Of a stretch of DNA of 64,000 bases, positions 47,334-59,883 are shown in pieces (within the stretch, counting starts at the first letter, position 1; every line of letters starts with the position of its first letter). Source of the stretch: Rhizobium subbaraonis (lineage in GTDB: Bacteria; Pseudomonadota; Alphaproteobacteria; Rhizobiales; Rhizobiaceae). Where the stretch lies: positions 248,001 to 312,000 of the forward strand of contig NZ_OBQD01000003.1 of NCBI RefSeq assembly GCF_900220975.1, read 5' to 3'. The position numbers and the translations under genes are program-made. The notes beneath the pieces were generated by a model. The model had not been told where the DNA came from and searched no databases. It worked only from the letters and a program-made list of their open reading frames with translations.

Positions 47334-47795
47334 ATGCGTCATTTCGATTTCTCCCCCCTCTATCGTTCCACGGTCGGCTTCGATCGCCTGTTCACGATGC
47401 TGGACAGCCTCGGTCAGCCGGACCAGGGCCAGAGCTATCCGCCCTACAACATCGAGCGGACCGGCGATAACGCCTACCGCATCACCATGGCCGTTGCCGG
47501 CTTCGACGAAAGCGAGCTTTCGATCGAGGCGCGCGAGCACGTGCTCACGGTCAAGGGCGAAAAGGCCGACGAGGCCGCAGACCAGGCCCAGTATCTCTAC
47601 CGCGGCATTGCAAAGCGGGCCTTCGAGCGCCGTTTCCAGCTTGCCGATCACGTCGAGATCCGTGGCGCGCAGCTGAAGAACGGCCTGCTCCACATCGATT
47701 TCGTCCGCGAGATCCCGGAAGCCGCCAAGCCGCGCAAGATCGAGATCACGCCTGTCGCCCGCGAGACCAAGCAGATCGAGGCCCAGACCGCCTGA
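47334..47795 (+). CDS. Small heat-shock protein, IbpA-type Hsp20
   Basis: A 153-residue alpha-crystallin-domain chaperone with AGGAGG 5 nt before the ATG. It opens MRHFDFSPLYRSTVGFDRLF like class A rhizobial Hsps. The crystallin domain (about 36-130) has YNIERTGDNAYRITMAVAGF, the LTVKG strand, GIAKRAFERRFQLADHV and the conserved ALKNGLL-type strand (AQLKNGLLHIDF). The C-terminal IEI anchor is present in PRKIEITPV. It holds unfolding proteins in the cytoplasm. An RpoH promoter and a ROSE-like leader precede it and a strong terminator follows it, so it is a single-gene heat-shock unit. Confidence 0.93.
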   Translation: MRHFDFSPLYRSTVGFDRLFTMLDSLGQPDQGQSYPPYNIERTGDNAYRITMAVAGFDESELSIEAREHVLTVKGEKADEAADQAQYLYRGIAKRAFERRFQLADHVEIRGAQLKNGLLHIDFVREIPEAAKPRKIEITPVARETKQIEAQTA

Positions 47796-47823
47796 CCTTC
47801 GGTCGCGGATGACTGAAATTGCG

Positions 47824-47852
47824 ACGGCGCCCGAGAGGGCGCCGTTTTGTTT
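47824..47852 (+). terminator. Rho-independent terminator of hsp20
   Basis: ACGGCGCC and GGCGCCGT pair around CGAGAG and are followed by TTTTGTTTT, 29 nt after the stop codon. Confidence 0.85.
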
Positions 47853-47870
47853 TGGCTTTCCGTTTCGCCT

Positions 47871-48866
47871 TCAGGCCGTGGCAGCCGCGGCCGAAAGAGC
47901 TTCCTTTTGCCGCCGACGTTCAGCGTATTTCTGGGCGATGACGGCGCAGGCCATGAGCTGGATCTGGTGGAACAGCATCAGCGGAAGCACGATCGCGCCG
48001 ATCGACTGGCCCGCAAAGATGGCGTTGGCCATGGGTACGCCGCTGGCAAGCGACTTTTTCGATCCGCAGAACACGATGGCAATCTCGTCCTCCTTGGAAA
48101 AGCCCAGCAGCCGGCTGCCGAAGAACGTTATCAGCAGCACGGTGACGAGAAGGGCGATGTCGACGACGACGACCGTCGCGATGTCTGTCGCCGAAAAGGC
48201 CTGCCAGATCCCCTCGACGACGGCCTCGGAGAAGGCCAGGTAGACGACCATCAGGATCGAGCCGCGATCCACCGGTGAAAGCAGCTTCTTCTTCGCGCGT
48301 ATCCAGTTGCCGATCCAGGGCTCCAGAAGCTGGCCGAGCAGGAAGGGCGCCAGCAGCTGCAAAAGGATCTGCTGCAGCGCTGCCCAGGAGAAGCCGCCAT
48401 GGCCGCCGACAGAGAGCAACAGCCCGACCAGCAGGGGCGTCAGGAACATGCCGAAGATGTTTGACGCGGACGCCGAGCAGATCGCCGCCGGCACGTTGCC
48501 GCCTGCCATGGAAGTGAAGGCGATGGAGGACTGCACGGTCGAGGGCAGCACACACAAAAACAGGATGCCGAGGTAGAGCGGCTGGGGCAGGTAGCTGTCG
48601 GGGATGAAGCCGATCGCAAGCCCGAGCAGCGGGAAGATCGCGAAGGTCGTCAGCAGGATCACCAGATGCAGGCGCCAGTGCAGGATGCCGGCCACCACCA
48701 CGCCGCGCGACAGGCGCGCACCATGCAGGAAGAACAGCAGGGCGATCGCAGCGTTGGTGGCGATGCCGAAATAGTCGGCGGCGACGCCGTGTACCGGCAG
48801 CAACGTTGCCAGGATGACGGTGCAGACCAGCATGATGGTGAACTGGTCGGGCAGAAAGCGCTTCAT
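47871..48866 (-). CDS. Bile acid:sodium symporter family transporter
   Basis: A 331-residue inner-membrane protein starting at MKRFLPDQFT (AAGGAT upstream). About ten membrane segments are visible, with SBF/DUF4137-type motifs: LLFFLHGARLSRG, the VLPSTVQSSIAFTSMAGGN crossover region and IAIVFCGSKKSLASGVPMA. Relatives carry organic anions with sodium; the substrate in rhizobia is unknown. The LysR gene starts 89 nt away in the opposite direction, and a LysR-type box lies in the gap, so this is the probable regulated target. Confidence 0.9.
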   Translation of the reverse strand: MKRFLPDQFTIMLVCTVILATLLPVHGVAADYFGIATNAAIALLFFLHGARLSRGVVVAGILHWRLHLVILLTTFAIFPLLGLAIGFIPDSYLPQPLYLGILFLCVLPSTVQSSIAFTSMAGGNVPAAICSASASNIFGMFLTPLLVGLLLSVGGHGGFSWAALQQILLQLLAPFLLGQLLEPWIGNWIRAKKKLLSPVDRGSILMVVYLAFSEAVVEGIWQAFSATDIATVVVVDIALLVTVLLITFFGSRLLGFSKEDEIAIVFCGSKKSLASGVPMANAIFAGQSIGAIVLPLMLFHQIQLMACAVIAQKYAERRRQKEALSAAAATA

Positions 48867-48933
48867 GGTCAGGATCCTTGGAAAATCGCGGTTTACTCCT
48901 CGCCCATCATGAAACAGAATGCAAACACTAACA

Positions 48934-48954
48934 GTTATCACGAATCTGGATAAC
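48934..48954. promoter_or_regulatory. LysR-type binding box (GTTATC-N9-GATAAC)
   Basis: GTTATC (48934-48939) and GATAAC (48949-48954) are perfect inverted arms with a nine-base spacer, that is, GTTAT-N11-ATAAC, fulfilling the T-N11-A rule. The right arm ends one base before the LysR start codon, so bound protein could block its own translation start or promoter and activate the symporter gene. Confidence 0.65.
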
Positions 48955-48955
48955 C

Positions 48956-49813
48956 ATGCTGAACCTGACCCACCTCAACAGCTTCGTCATGCTGCGCCAG
49001 ACCGGAAGCTTCACCGCAGCGGCCGCCCGCCTCGGCGTCGGCCAGTCGACGGTGACGCAGCATATCCAGCGGCTGGAAAAGTCCCTGGGGTGCCAGCTCG
49101 TCCTGCGCGACACGCACCAGGTGCGGCTGACGGGCGAAGGGGAGGCGCTGCTCGGCTATGCGCAGGGCATGCTGGAGCTGGACGGCAAGGTCACAGCCCT
49201 TTTCGGTGAGGGGCGGCTTCGCGGGCGCTTGCGGCTCGGGGTTTCCGAAGATCTGGTAGCCAACCGCCTGACGGCCATTCTCGAGGATTTCGCCCGCCTG
49301 CATCCGCTTGTCGATCTGGAGCTGACGGTGGCGCTGAGCGCTGTGCTCTACCAGATGCAGGACGTGGGCGAACTCGATCTGGTGCTGGCCAAGCGGCATC
49401 TCGGCGAAAGCCGTGGCCAGCTGCTTTATCGGGAACCGCTCGTCTGGCTGGCGCGCGACCCGGAGCTGATCCTGTCACGGGGCGGCGCGGTGCCGCTCCT
49501 GACCTTTCCCGCTCCAAGCATCACCCGCAGGGCCGCACAGGAGGCGTTGGATCGGGGACAGGTCCCCTGGCGGATCGTGTGCACATGCGGCAGCCTGAGC
49601 GGGCTGACGGCTGCCGCGCGCGCCGGCATGGGCATTCTGGTCCAGCCGCGCAGCATGGCGCCGCCGGGCTTGAAGGAATTCACCGCGGGACGGTTGCCCC
49701 GGCTCGACGACGTGGAGTTCGTGCTGGTGCCGAGCCGCAACGCGGATGCTGCGCTGACGGCGGCGCTTTCGCGCCTGATCGTTGCCCGCATCGCGCCGTC
49801 CGCTCATCAGTAG
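48956..49813 (+). CDS. LysR-family transcriptional regulator
   Basis: A 285-residue LysR protein. Residues about 1-62 are the winged helix (LNSFVMLRQTGSFTAAAARLGVGQSTVTQHIQRLEKSLG). Residues about 90-280 form the periplasmic-binding-protein-like effector domain (GRLRGRLRLGVSEDLVANRL, VGELDLVLAKRHLG). It is divergent from the symporter gene and probably controls it and itself. The ligand is not known, likely a transporter substrate. There is no strong Shine-Dalgarno because the LysR box occupies that position. Confidence 0.92.
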   Translation: MLNLTHLNSFVMLRQTGSFTAAAARLGVGQSTVTQHIQRLEKSLGCQLVLRDTHQVRLTGEGEALLGYAQGMLELDGKVTALFGEGRLRGRLRLGVSEDLVANRLTAILEDFARLHPLVDLELTVALSAVLYQMQDVGELDLVLAKRHLGESRGQLLYREPLVWLARDPELILSRGGAVPLLTFPAPSITRRAAQEALDRGQVPWRIVCTCGSLSGLTAAARAGMGILVQPRSMAPPGLKEFTAGRLPRLDDVEFVLVPSRNADAALTAALSRLIVARIAPSAHQ

Positions 49814-49816
49814 GCG

Positions 49817-50872
49817 TCATTCCCCCGTGCAGATCGACAGGAAGGCGTCCACTTCCCGGGCCGTCGTCGCATAGCTCGTGACAAGCCGGATCATCGTCTC
49901 GTCGGTTGCGAGTTCGTCCTTGATCGCAGCGGTTGCGGGCCAGTCGTAGAAGACGGCCCCCTGATCTCGCAGCGCCCGAAGCCTTGCGTTCTTGAGGATC
50001 GCGAACACTTCGTTGGAGCCTGTCGGCCAGGCGAGGCGCGCGTCGTGCGTCGAGACGAGCCCCGCGGCCAGCCGGGACGCCATGGCATTGGCATGCCGGG
50101 CAAGCTCCAGCCACAGCCCGTCGCGCAGATAGGCGTCGAACTGCGCGGCTATGAAACGCGATTTCGAAAACAGCTGCGCGGAACGCTTGCGCAGGTAGTG
50201 CATCTCGCGGGCGCGGCCAGGATCGAACAGGACCAGAGCCTCGGCGCACCAGCAGCCGTTCTTGGTGCCGCCGAAGGACAGGATGTCGACGCCGCGCTTC
50301 CAGGTCATTTCGGCCGGTGTGGCGCCGAGCGTGACGAGCGCATTGGCAAAACGGGCGCCATCCATATGCAGCGGCAAGCCCGCCTTGCGTGCGACCTCGC
50401 CGATGGCGCCGATCTGGTCGAGCGAATAGACGGTTCCGGCTTCCGTTGCCTGGGTGATCGTGACGGCGACGGGCTGGCCGCCATGAACGACGCCTGGCGG
50501 GAAGCGGGCGATGGCCGTCGCCAGGGCGTCGGGCGCCATCCTGCCCTGCGGGCCTGTCACGGGCACGAGCTTCGCGCCGCTTGTGAAAAATTCGGGGGCG
50601 TTGCACTCGTCCATGTTCACATGGGCTTCGGCATGACAGAAGATCTGGCCGCCGGGTCGGTTGCAGCTTGCAAGCGCCAGCGAATTGGCCGCGGTACCGG
50701 TGCCGACGAAGAAGACGGCGACATCGCGCTCGAAGATTTCGCTGAAGCGGTGCTCCACCTTCTTGTCGAGTTCGCTTGCGCCATAGGCCGGTGCGTGGCC
50801 CTCAGCGGCTTCGGCAAGGCCGCGCACGATGTTCGGATGGGCGCCGGCCCAGTTGTCTGAGGCAAAATGCAT
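49817..50872 (-). CDS. Low-specificity L-threonine aldolase family protein
   Basis: A 351-residue PLP enzyme of fold type I that cleaves L-threonine or L-allo-threonine to glycine and acetaldehyde. Blocks: ASDNWAGAHP at the N-terminus, FFVGTGTAANSLAL, HMDGARFANALV with the cofactor-contacting Asp, and SFGGTKNGCW carrying the PLP-lysine. Family length is normal. It is convergent with the LysR gene with a gap of only 3 nt. Beta-hydroxy-amino-acid specificity cannot be told from sequence. Confidence 0.92.
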   Translation of the reverse strand: MHFASDNWAGAHPNIVRGLAEAAEGHAPAYGASELDKKVEHRFSEIFERDVAVFFVGTGTAANSLALASCNRPGGQIFCHAEAHVNMDECNAPEFFTSGAKLVPVTGPQGRMAPDALATAIARFPPGVVHGGQPVAVTITQATEAGTVYSLDQIGAIGEVARKAGLPLHMDGARFANALVTLGATPAEMTWKRGVDILSFGGTKNGCWCAEALVLFDPGRAREMHYLRKRSAQLFSKSRFIAAQFDAYLRDGLWLELARHANAMASRLAAGLVSTHDARLAWPTGSNEVFAILKNARLRALRDQGAVFYDWPATAAIKDELATDETMIRLVTSYATTAREVDAFLSICTGE

Positions 50873-51411
50873 GTAAAAGATCCCGGTCGCGCCGGCTCCG
50901 CTTCTCGTCGATGTCAGGCGACCATAGCCCAGCGGCCCGCGCGTTCAACCGGTTTGGCGGGGCGGGAGCGGTTGTGGAAGATTTTGAAATTATATGACTC
51001 CACGGAATTGCTGGGCGTAATAAAATTTCAAAACCCGTGAAAGGCTGGCAATCTTTCGTCCCGCAATGCTATTTATTTGTCTGAACGCCCTTGCGACGGT
51101 TCTGTCTTTCTGGCATAGAGCCAATGAAATAGGACAGTCTTGCTGTCCTATTTCGGTCAGGGGGCCGACGAAAGCCGGTTTTTCGCGCAAGCGCGATGCC
51201 GGCGAATGCGCCTGCGGTGCGGATCGGATTTCGATCGGCGGCAGGGCGGACGGGACGGTCACTGATGTCGAAGCCCTGTCGGCCGGACGTCATTTGCCGC
51301 TGATAGGGTTCATGCAACGAACATGCCCGCGGGGCCGGATTGCAAGGATGCAGCTGGTCGGCACGCGGGCAAAAGCCTGCCCGCAGTATCCGGGCCACAG
51401 GAGGGAAGACG
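50873..51411. other. Long upstream region of gltB
   Basis: A 539-nt gap between the divergent threonine aldolase gene and gltB. It becomes AT-rich at 50985-51090 (TTTTGAAATTATATGAC, GTAATAAAATTTCAAAAC), then holds a large perfect inverted repeat at 51126-51154. The last 200 nt are GC-rich. No ORF with a proper start was found, so a promoter with long leader is likely. Confidence 0.55.
51126..51154. promoter_or_regulatory. Perfect 12-bp inverted repeat upstream of gltB
   Basis: GAAATAGGACAG and CTGTCCTATTTC are exact reverse complements separated by TCTTG. The centre lies about 270 nt before the gltB start. It could be an operator for a dimeric regulator or an RNA hairpin in a gltB leader. 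There is no T-run, so it is not a typical terminator. Confidence 0.55.
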
Positions 51412-56129
<4,718 letters not shown>

Positions 56130-56133
<4 letters not shown>

Positions 56134-56300
56134 ATGGCCGCACGGCCATCGTTCATCGGGTGATTTCCGTCGGCATCGCGGCCGCCGTCCCGGCGGCCGT
56201 CCTCTGGGTGAACGGCGAAATCGGTTTGGAATTCATCGTACTGGGCGCGGCAATCGGATTTGCCTACTGGTACTGGGGGCCCTCGGTCCCCCCGCTATGA
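56130..56300 (+). CDS. 56-residue membrane protein encoded between gltB and gltD
   Basis: The ATG overlaps the gltB stop codon (ATGA), so it is translationally coupled; it ends 16 nt before the gltD start. Two hydrophobic segments (about 10-27 and 33-48) are separated by NGEIG; the C-terminus is [10 protein letters not shown]. The codon use is like its neighbours. Nothing is known about such a protein in glutamate synthase. It might anchor or stabilise the complex at the membrane, or be an unrelated passenger. It is below usual gene-calling length but has operon position, coupling and coherent hydrophobicity. Confidence 0.72.
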
Positions 56301-56316
56301 AGTGAGGATTAAGCTC

Positions 56317-57774
56317 GTGGGTAAGGTTACAGGGTTTATGGAAATCGATCGGCAGGTCGCAAAGTACCAGCCGGCGTCGGATCGCATTCGCCACTTCCGC
56401 GAATTCACGATCCCCATGTCGGACCAGGAAGTCCAGAAGCAGGCGGCGCGCTGCATGGATTGCGGCATTCCCTACTGCCATGGCCCGACGGGATGTCCGG
56501 TGCACAACCAGATCCCGGACTGGAACGACCTCGTCTACAGCGGCAACTGGGAACTGGCGATCCGCAACCTGCATTCGACCAACAACTTCCCGGAGTTTAC
56601 CGGCCGCGTCTGCCCCGCTCCTTGCGAGGAGGCCTGCACGCTGAACCTGGAGGACATGCCGGTCGCCATCAAGACCGTCGAGCAGGCGATCGCCGACAAG
56701 GCCTACGAGATGGGCTACATCGTGCCGCAGCCGGCGACGGTGAAGACCAGCAAGAAGGTTGCCGTCATCGGCTCCGGCCCGGCCGGCATGGCGGCAGCGC
56801 AGCAACTGGCGCGTGCCGGCCACGAGGTGCACGTGTTCGAGCGTGAATCCAAGCCCGGCGGCCTGCTGCGCTACGGCATTCCCGACTTCAAGATGGAGAA
56901 GAACTTCATCGACCGCCGCGTCGAGCAGATGCGTGGCGAAGGCGTCAACTTCCATTGCGGCGTCAATGTCGGCGTGGACAAGAAGATGGACGAGCTTCTG
57001 AGCGAGTTCGACGCCGTGCTCTATTGCGGCGGTTCGGAAACGCCGCGTGACGCAGGTATTCCGGGCGTGGAATTCGTGGGCGTTCACGACGCGATGCCCT
57101 ACCTCGTCCAGCAGAACCGCCGCGTTGGCCGTGAGAACGTCGACAGCGTCGGCTGGCCTTCGGACCCGATCCTTGCCGGCGGCAAGCATGTCGTCGTCGT
57201 CGGTGGCGGCGACACGGCGTCGGACTGCGTCGGCACTGCCTTCCGTCAGGGGGCCGTGAAGGTCACCCAGCTCGACATTCGTCCCCAGCCGCCGGAAAAG
57301 GAAGACAAGCTCGCCGTCTGGCCTTTCTGGGCGACGAAGATGCGCACCTCGTCCTCGCAGGCCGAGGGTGCAGTGCGCGAATTCCAGGTGGGCACGCTCG
57401 AGTTCGTCAGCGACGAGGACGGCGTTCTGACGGGCGTCAAGTGCTGCCAGGTGGACGAGCGCCGCAAGCCGATCGCCGGCACGGAGTTCATCATCAAGGC
57501 CGACCTCGCCTTCATCGCCATCGGCTTCCGCGGCCCCTTCACCGACAGCGTCCTGAGGGACCTCGGTGACCGGCTGACGATCCATACCGACAAGCGCGGC
57601 TCCTCCAACGTCGTCGCGAACGAGCGCGACTACAAGACCTCGGTCGACAAGCTGTGGACGGCAGGCGACATCCGCCGCGGTCAGTCGCTGGTCGTCTGGG
57701 CGATCCGGGAAGGCCGTCAGGCGGCGCGTGCGATCGACGAAGAGTTGATGGGCTCGACCACCCTGCCGCGCTGA
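56317..57774 (+). CDS. gltD: Glutamate synthase small subunit (NADPH, FAD, iron-sulfur)
   Basis: A 485-residue flavoprotein. The start is the GTG at 56317 (protein MGKVTGFMEI), with GAGGA 8 nt upstream. Cys residues for two [4Fe-4S] clusters are in AARCMDCGIPYCHGPTGCPV and GRVCPAPCEEACTLN. FAD binding uses VAVIGSGPAGMAAAQ; NADPH binding uses VVVVGGGDTASDC. C-terminal motifs SLVVWAIREGRQAARAID complete the fold. It passes NADPH electrons to GltB. It follows gltB and the small membrane-protein gene in one operon. Confidence 0.96.
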   Translation: MGKVTGFMEIDRQVAKYQPASDRIRHFREFTIPMSDQEVQKQAARCMDCGIPYCHGPTGCPVHNQIPDWNDLVYSGNWELAIRNLHSTNNFPEFTGRVCPAPCEEACTLNLEDMPVAIKTVEQAIADKAYEMGYIVPQPATVKTSKKVAVIGSGPAGMAAAQQLARAGHEVHVFERESKPGGLLRYGIPDFKMEKNFIDRRVEQMRGEGVNFHCGVNVGVDKKMDELLSEFDAVLYCGGSETPRDAGIPGVEFVGVHDAMPYLVQQNRRVGRENVDSVGWPSDPILAGGKHVVVVGGGDTASDCVGTAFRQGAVKVTQLDIRPQPPEKEDKLAVWPFWATKMRTSSSQAEGAVREFQVGTLEFVSDEDGVLTGVKCCQVDERRKPIAGTEFIIKADLAFIAIGFRGPFTDSVLRDLGDRLTIHTDKRGSSNVVANERDYKTSVDKLWTAGDIRRGQSLVVWAIREGRQAARAIDEELMGSTTLPR

Positions 57775-57805
57775 GCGAGCGGACCGGCAAGCCATCGAAA
57801 GAACC

Positions 57806-57834
57806 GACCCCGCAGCGCCTAGGCCTGCGGGGTC
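57806..57834 (+). terminator. Terminator of the gltB operon
   Basis: GACCCCGCAG and CTGCGGGGTC form a 10-bp stem followed by ATGCTTTTG, 32 nt after the gltD stop codon. The U tract is short. Confidence 0.6.
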
Positions 57835-57920
57835 ATGCTTTTGTGGCCGTCGCTCTCCCTCCATCGACGGGAATGTGCAGGGACGATGACGATAGTCCGT
57901 GTCGACGCGCAGCCCTCCGC

Positions 57921-58045
57921 ATTCCGTCATCCCTGACTTGATCCGGGGTTTCAGCCGCGCCGCGTTGGCGGTGCGGAAAATGCTTCATCGCGCAAGGTCT
58001 TGCGCGACGGCATGCTGGATCAAGTCGGGCATAACGGAGAGGGGA
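57921..58045. repeat. Nested palindromic repeat element
   Basis: Outer arms CCGTCATCCCTGACTTGATCC (left, from 57924) and GGATCAAGTCGGGCATAACGG (right, to about 58037) are imperfect inverted copies. A perfect inner hairpin TCGCGCAAG-GT-CTTGCGCGA lies at 57988-58007. The GACTTGATCC core is widespread in alphaproteobacterial intergenic repeats. Confidence 0.55.
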
Positions 58046-58113
58046 GTGTTCAGTGCATATGGCGATGATGATCGTGTTGCCTGAGCGGCGCGCGCCTGCA
58101 AAGGCGGCAGCGT

Positions 58114-58515
58114 TCAGCTGGCAAAGGCAACGAGATTGCCGTCCGGATCGGCGACGATGATCGTCTTTGTGCCCCATTCCTCGGTGCGCAATGGCTGGTG
58201 GAACAGGGCGCCTGAGGCCTCGAACTCCGCGGCAAGCTGTTGGGCGTCCTCGACGATGATCGTGGCGCTCAGCGCGTCCTCCTCGCGGGCGCGGAATTCG
58301 GAATCAAACGGCAGGCGCTCCACATGCCGCAGGTTCATCTGCACCCCGTCGCGGAAGACCTGCGCATAATAAGGCGGGTCGCCATAAACGAAGGCGACGG
58401 TGAAGCCGAGCCTTTCGCCATAATATTCGCAGGCCGCCTCGATGTCGCTGACATACAGTTGCGGTTCGATTGCCAGGAATGTCGAGCGGCCGGGGGCTGC
58501 ATTGTCATCTGCCAT
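58114..58515 (-). CDS. VOC family protein (bleomycin-resistance/dioxygenase fold)
   Basis: A 133-residue single-domain VOC protein: EPQLYVSDIEAACEYYGERLGFTV at the N-terminus and KTIIVADPDGNLVAF at the C-terminus. Metal-ligand candidates are a Glu in the last strands and a His in NLRHVERL. It overlaps the 3' end of the DUF459 gene by 11 nt, so both are co-transcribed. Such stand-alone proteins are predicted resistance or isomerase-like; none can be assigned here. Confidence 0.86.
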   Translation of the reverse strand: MADDNAAPGRSTFLAIEPQLYVSDIEAACEYYGERLGFTVAFVYGDPPYYAQVFRDGVQMNLRHVERLPFDSEFRAREEDALSATIIVEDAQQLAAEFEASGALFHQPLRTEEWGTKTIIVADPDGNLVAFAS

Positions 58516-59782
58516 TTGTCAGTCCTGTTTTTGCGGAAGCCCCTGTTGGCGCAATCGCCGGGCGCAGCTTGTTCAATCTGAAATCGTCCACGCGGCCGGC
58601 CGGTGCCTCGGCGAATTCGCCCTTTTCTACCATGCGGTCGCGGGGGCTGCGGCCGCTTGCCCTATCCGGTTCCGCCCCGCCGAGCAGGACGAGGCCGCCG
58701 TCGAGCGTTGGGTCGGTCAGGCTGATCGGCTGGGTCTTCAGGATATCGGCCGGATCTGCGGGGGCGGTCACCAGCTGGTCGGAGACCGCTTCGCCGCCCT
58801 GCGGCTGTCCGTCGATCGTCATCGCATCGCCGAGAATCCGGCGAATGTCCTTTTCGACATAGAAGGCGAGCTTGCGCTTGCCGGCCTTGGTCATCGAGAC
58901 GCCGTCGGAACCGCGCAGGCGAACCTGCTGACCGTTGATGTCGGAGCCGGTCACGACGTATTTGCCGTCCTCGTCGACGAAGCCGTCCCAGATGTCCACG
59001 AACGTGCCGCCGGCCTTTTCCACCGAGGCGCGATAGACCGTGTTGAAGGCGGACATGTCGGCCGTCATCGAGGCCGTCTGGAAGGCTGGCATGCCGACCC
59101 ACAGAAGCGGCACGTCCTTCGCGCGGACGTCGGCTGCAAGCTTCGAGACGCGTCTTTCGTATTCCTCCGTCCAGGCATCGCTGCGGAACTTTTCCTTCAC
59201 GCCGCCGGTGGTCATCATCTGGCGGTCGTTCGCCCCGACGCTGAAGACGACGACGGCCGGCTTGACCTCATCGATCATGGCCGGCAATTCCCGCTCCCAG
59301 TTGAAGTAGTCCTGCCGGACAAGGCCTGACGATCCGTTGGCGCGTGCGTCGATCGTCACGCCCGGCATCTGTGCGAAAGCCTCGGTCAGGCCGTCACCGA
59401 TGCCGCTCGCGACGAAATCGCCGACGACGAGAACTTTGCGGGCGTCTGCGAGCTTTTCCACCGCAAGAGGGACCACGGGCGCTGCCACCTGGGGTGCCCT
59501 GGCTTTTGGTTTCGGCTTTTCGTTCCTGGCCTGGGAACGCCTCGGCTGCGGGCGCTGCTGCAGTTGCGGCTGTTGCTGTGCCTGTGGCCTGCGGCGGAAG
59601 CCGCCGAAGAGGAAGTCGAGGACGGAGCGTCGCTGCACGCGTTCCTGCGCCACCGCATCCGAATAGACTGCCGCCGGAGGCACGGCCATGGCCAGGCAGG
59701 TCAGAAGCAGAAGCAGATGGCGAATACGTCCCATGCGCGATGGGGCTCCTCTGGCGGTCGGGGCACGATCCGACGTTGTCAT
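58505..59782 (-). CDS. DUF459 SGNH-hydrolase-fold protein with altered catalytic motifs
   Basis: A 425-residue secreted protein. A hydrophobic signal (about 20-42) is followed by a low-complexity Arg/Gln/Pro-rich linker (about 50-105). The SGNH-like domain runs about 115-320. Block I reads VVGDFVASG (GDF121-123 instead of Gly-Asp-Ser); block III is GANDRQ (183-188), as expected; block V reads DGVSMTKAG (293-301) where active enzymes have a His after Asp-Gly. It may be a non-catalytic or re-engineered member. It precedes the VOC gene with an 11-nt overlap. DUF459 proteins sit in the periplasm and may act on cell-wall or exopolysaccharide acyl groups; this is inference. Confidence 0.85.
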   Translation of the reverse strand: MTTSDRAPTARGAPSRMGRIRHLLLLLTCLAMAVPPAAVYSDAVAQERVQRRSVLDFLFGGFRRRPQAQQQPQLQQRPQPRRSQARNEKPKPKARAPQVAAPVVPLAVEKLADARKVLVVGDFVASGIGDGLTEAFAQMPGVTIDARANGSSGLVRQDYFNWERELPAMIDEVKPAVVVFSVGANDRQMMTTGGVKEKFRSDAWTEEYERRVSKLAADVRAKDVPLLWVGMPAFQTASMTADMSAFNTVYRASVEKAGGTFVDIWDGFVDEDGKYVVTGSDINGQQVRLRGSDGVSMTKAGKRKLAFYVEKDIRRILGDAMTIDGQPQGGEAVSDQLVTAPADPADILKTQPISLTDPTLDGGLVLLGGAEPDRASGRSPRDRMVEKGEFAEAPAGRVDDFRLNKLRPAIAPTGASAKTGLTNGR

Positions 59783-59826
59783 GGCGCGATCATGGCAAAT
59801 TGCACCCGATCAGGAAAGCGCGGAGG

Positions 59827-59855
59827 CAAAAAACGACGGGCGCCGTTTGGCGCCC
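59827..59855 (-). terminator. Rho-independent terminator of mltB
   Basis: On the minus strand a 7-bp stem GGGCGCC/GGCGCCC with a four-base loop, followed by GTCGTTTTTTG, about 30 nt after the lytic transglycosylase stop codon. Confidence 0.8.
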
Positions 59856-59883
59856 GCGGTCAGCATTGTCGGTTTTTGGTGGA

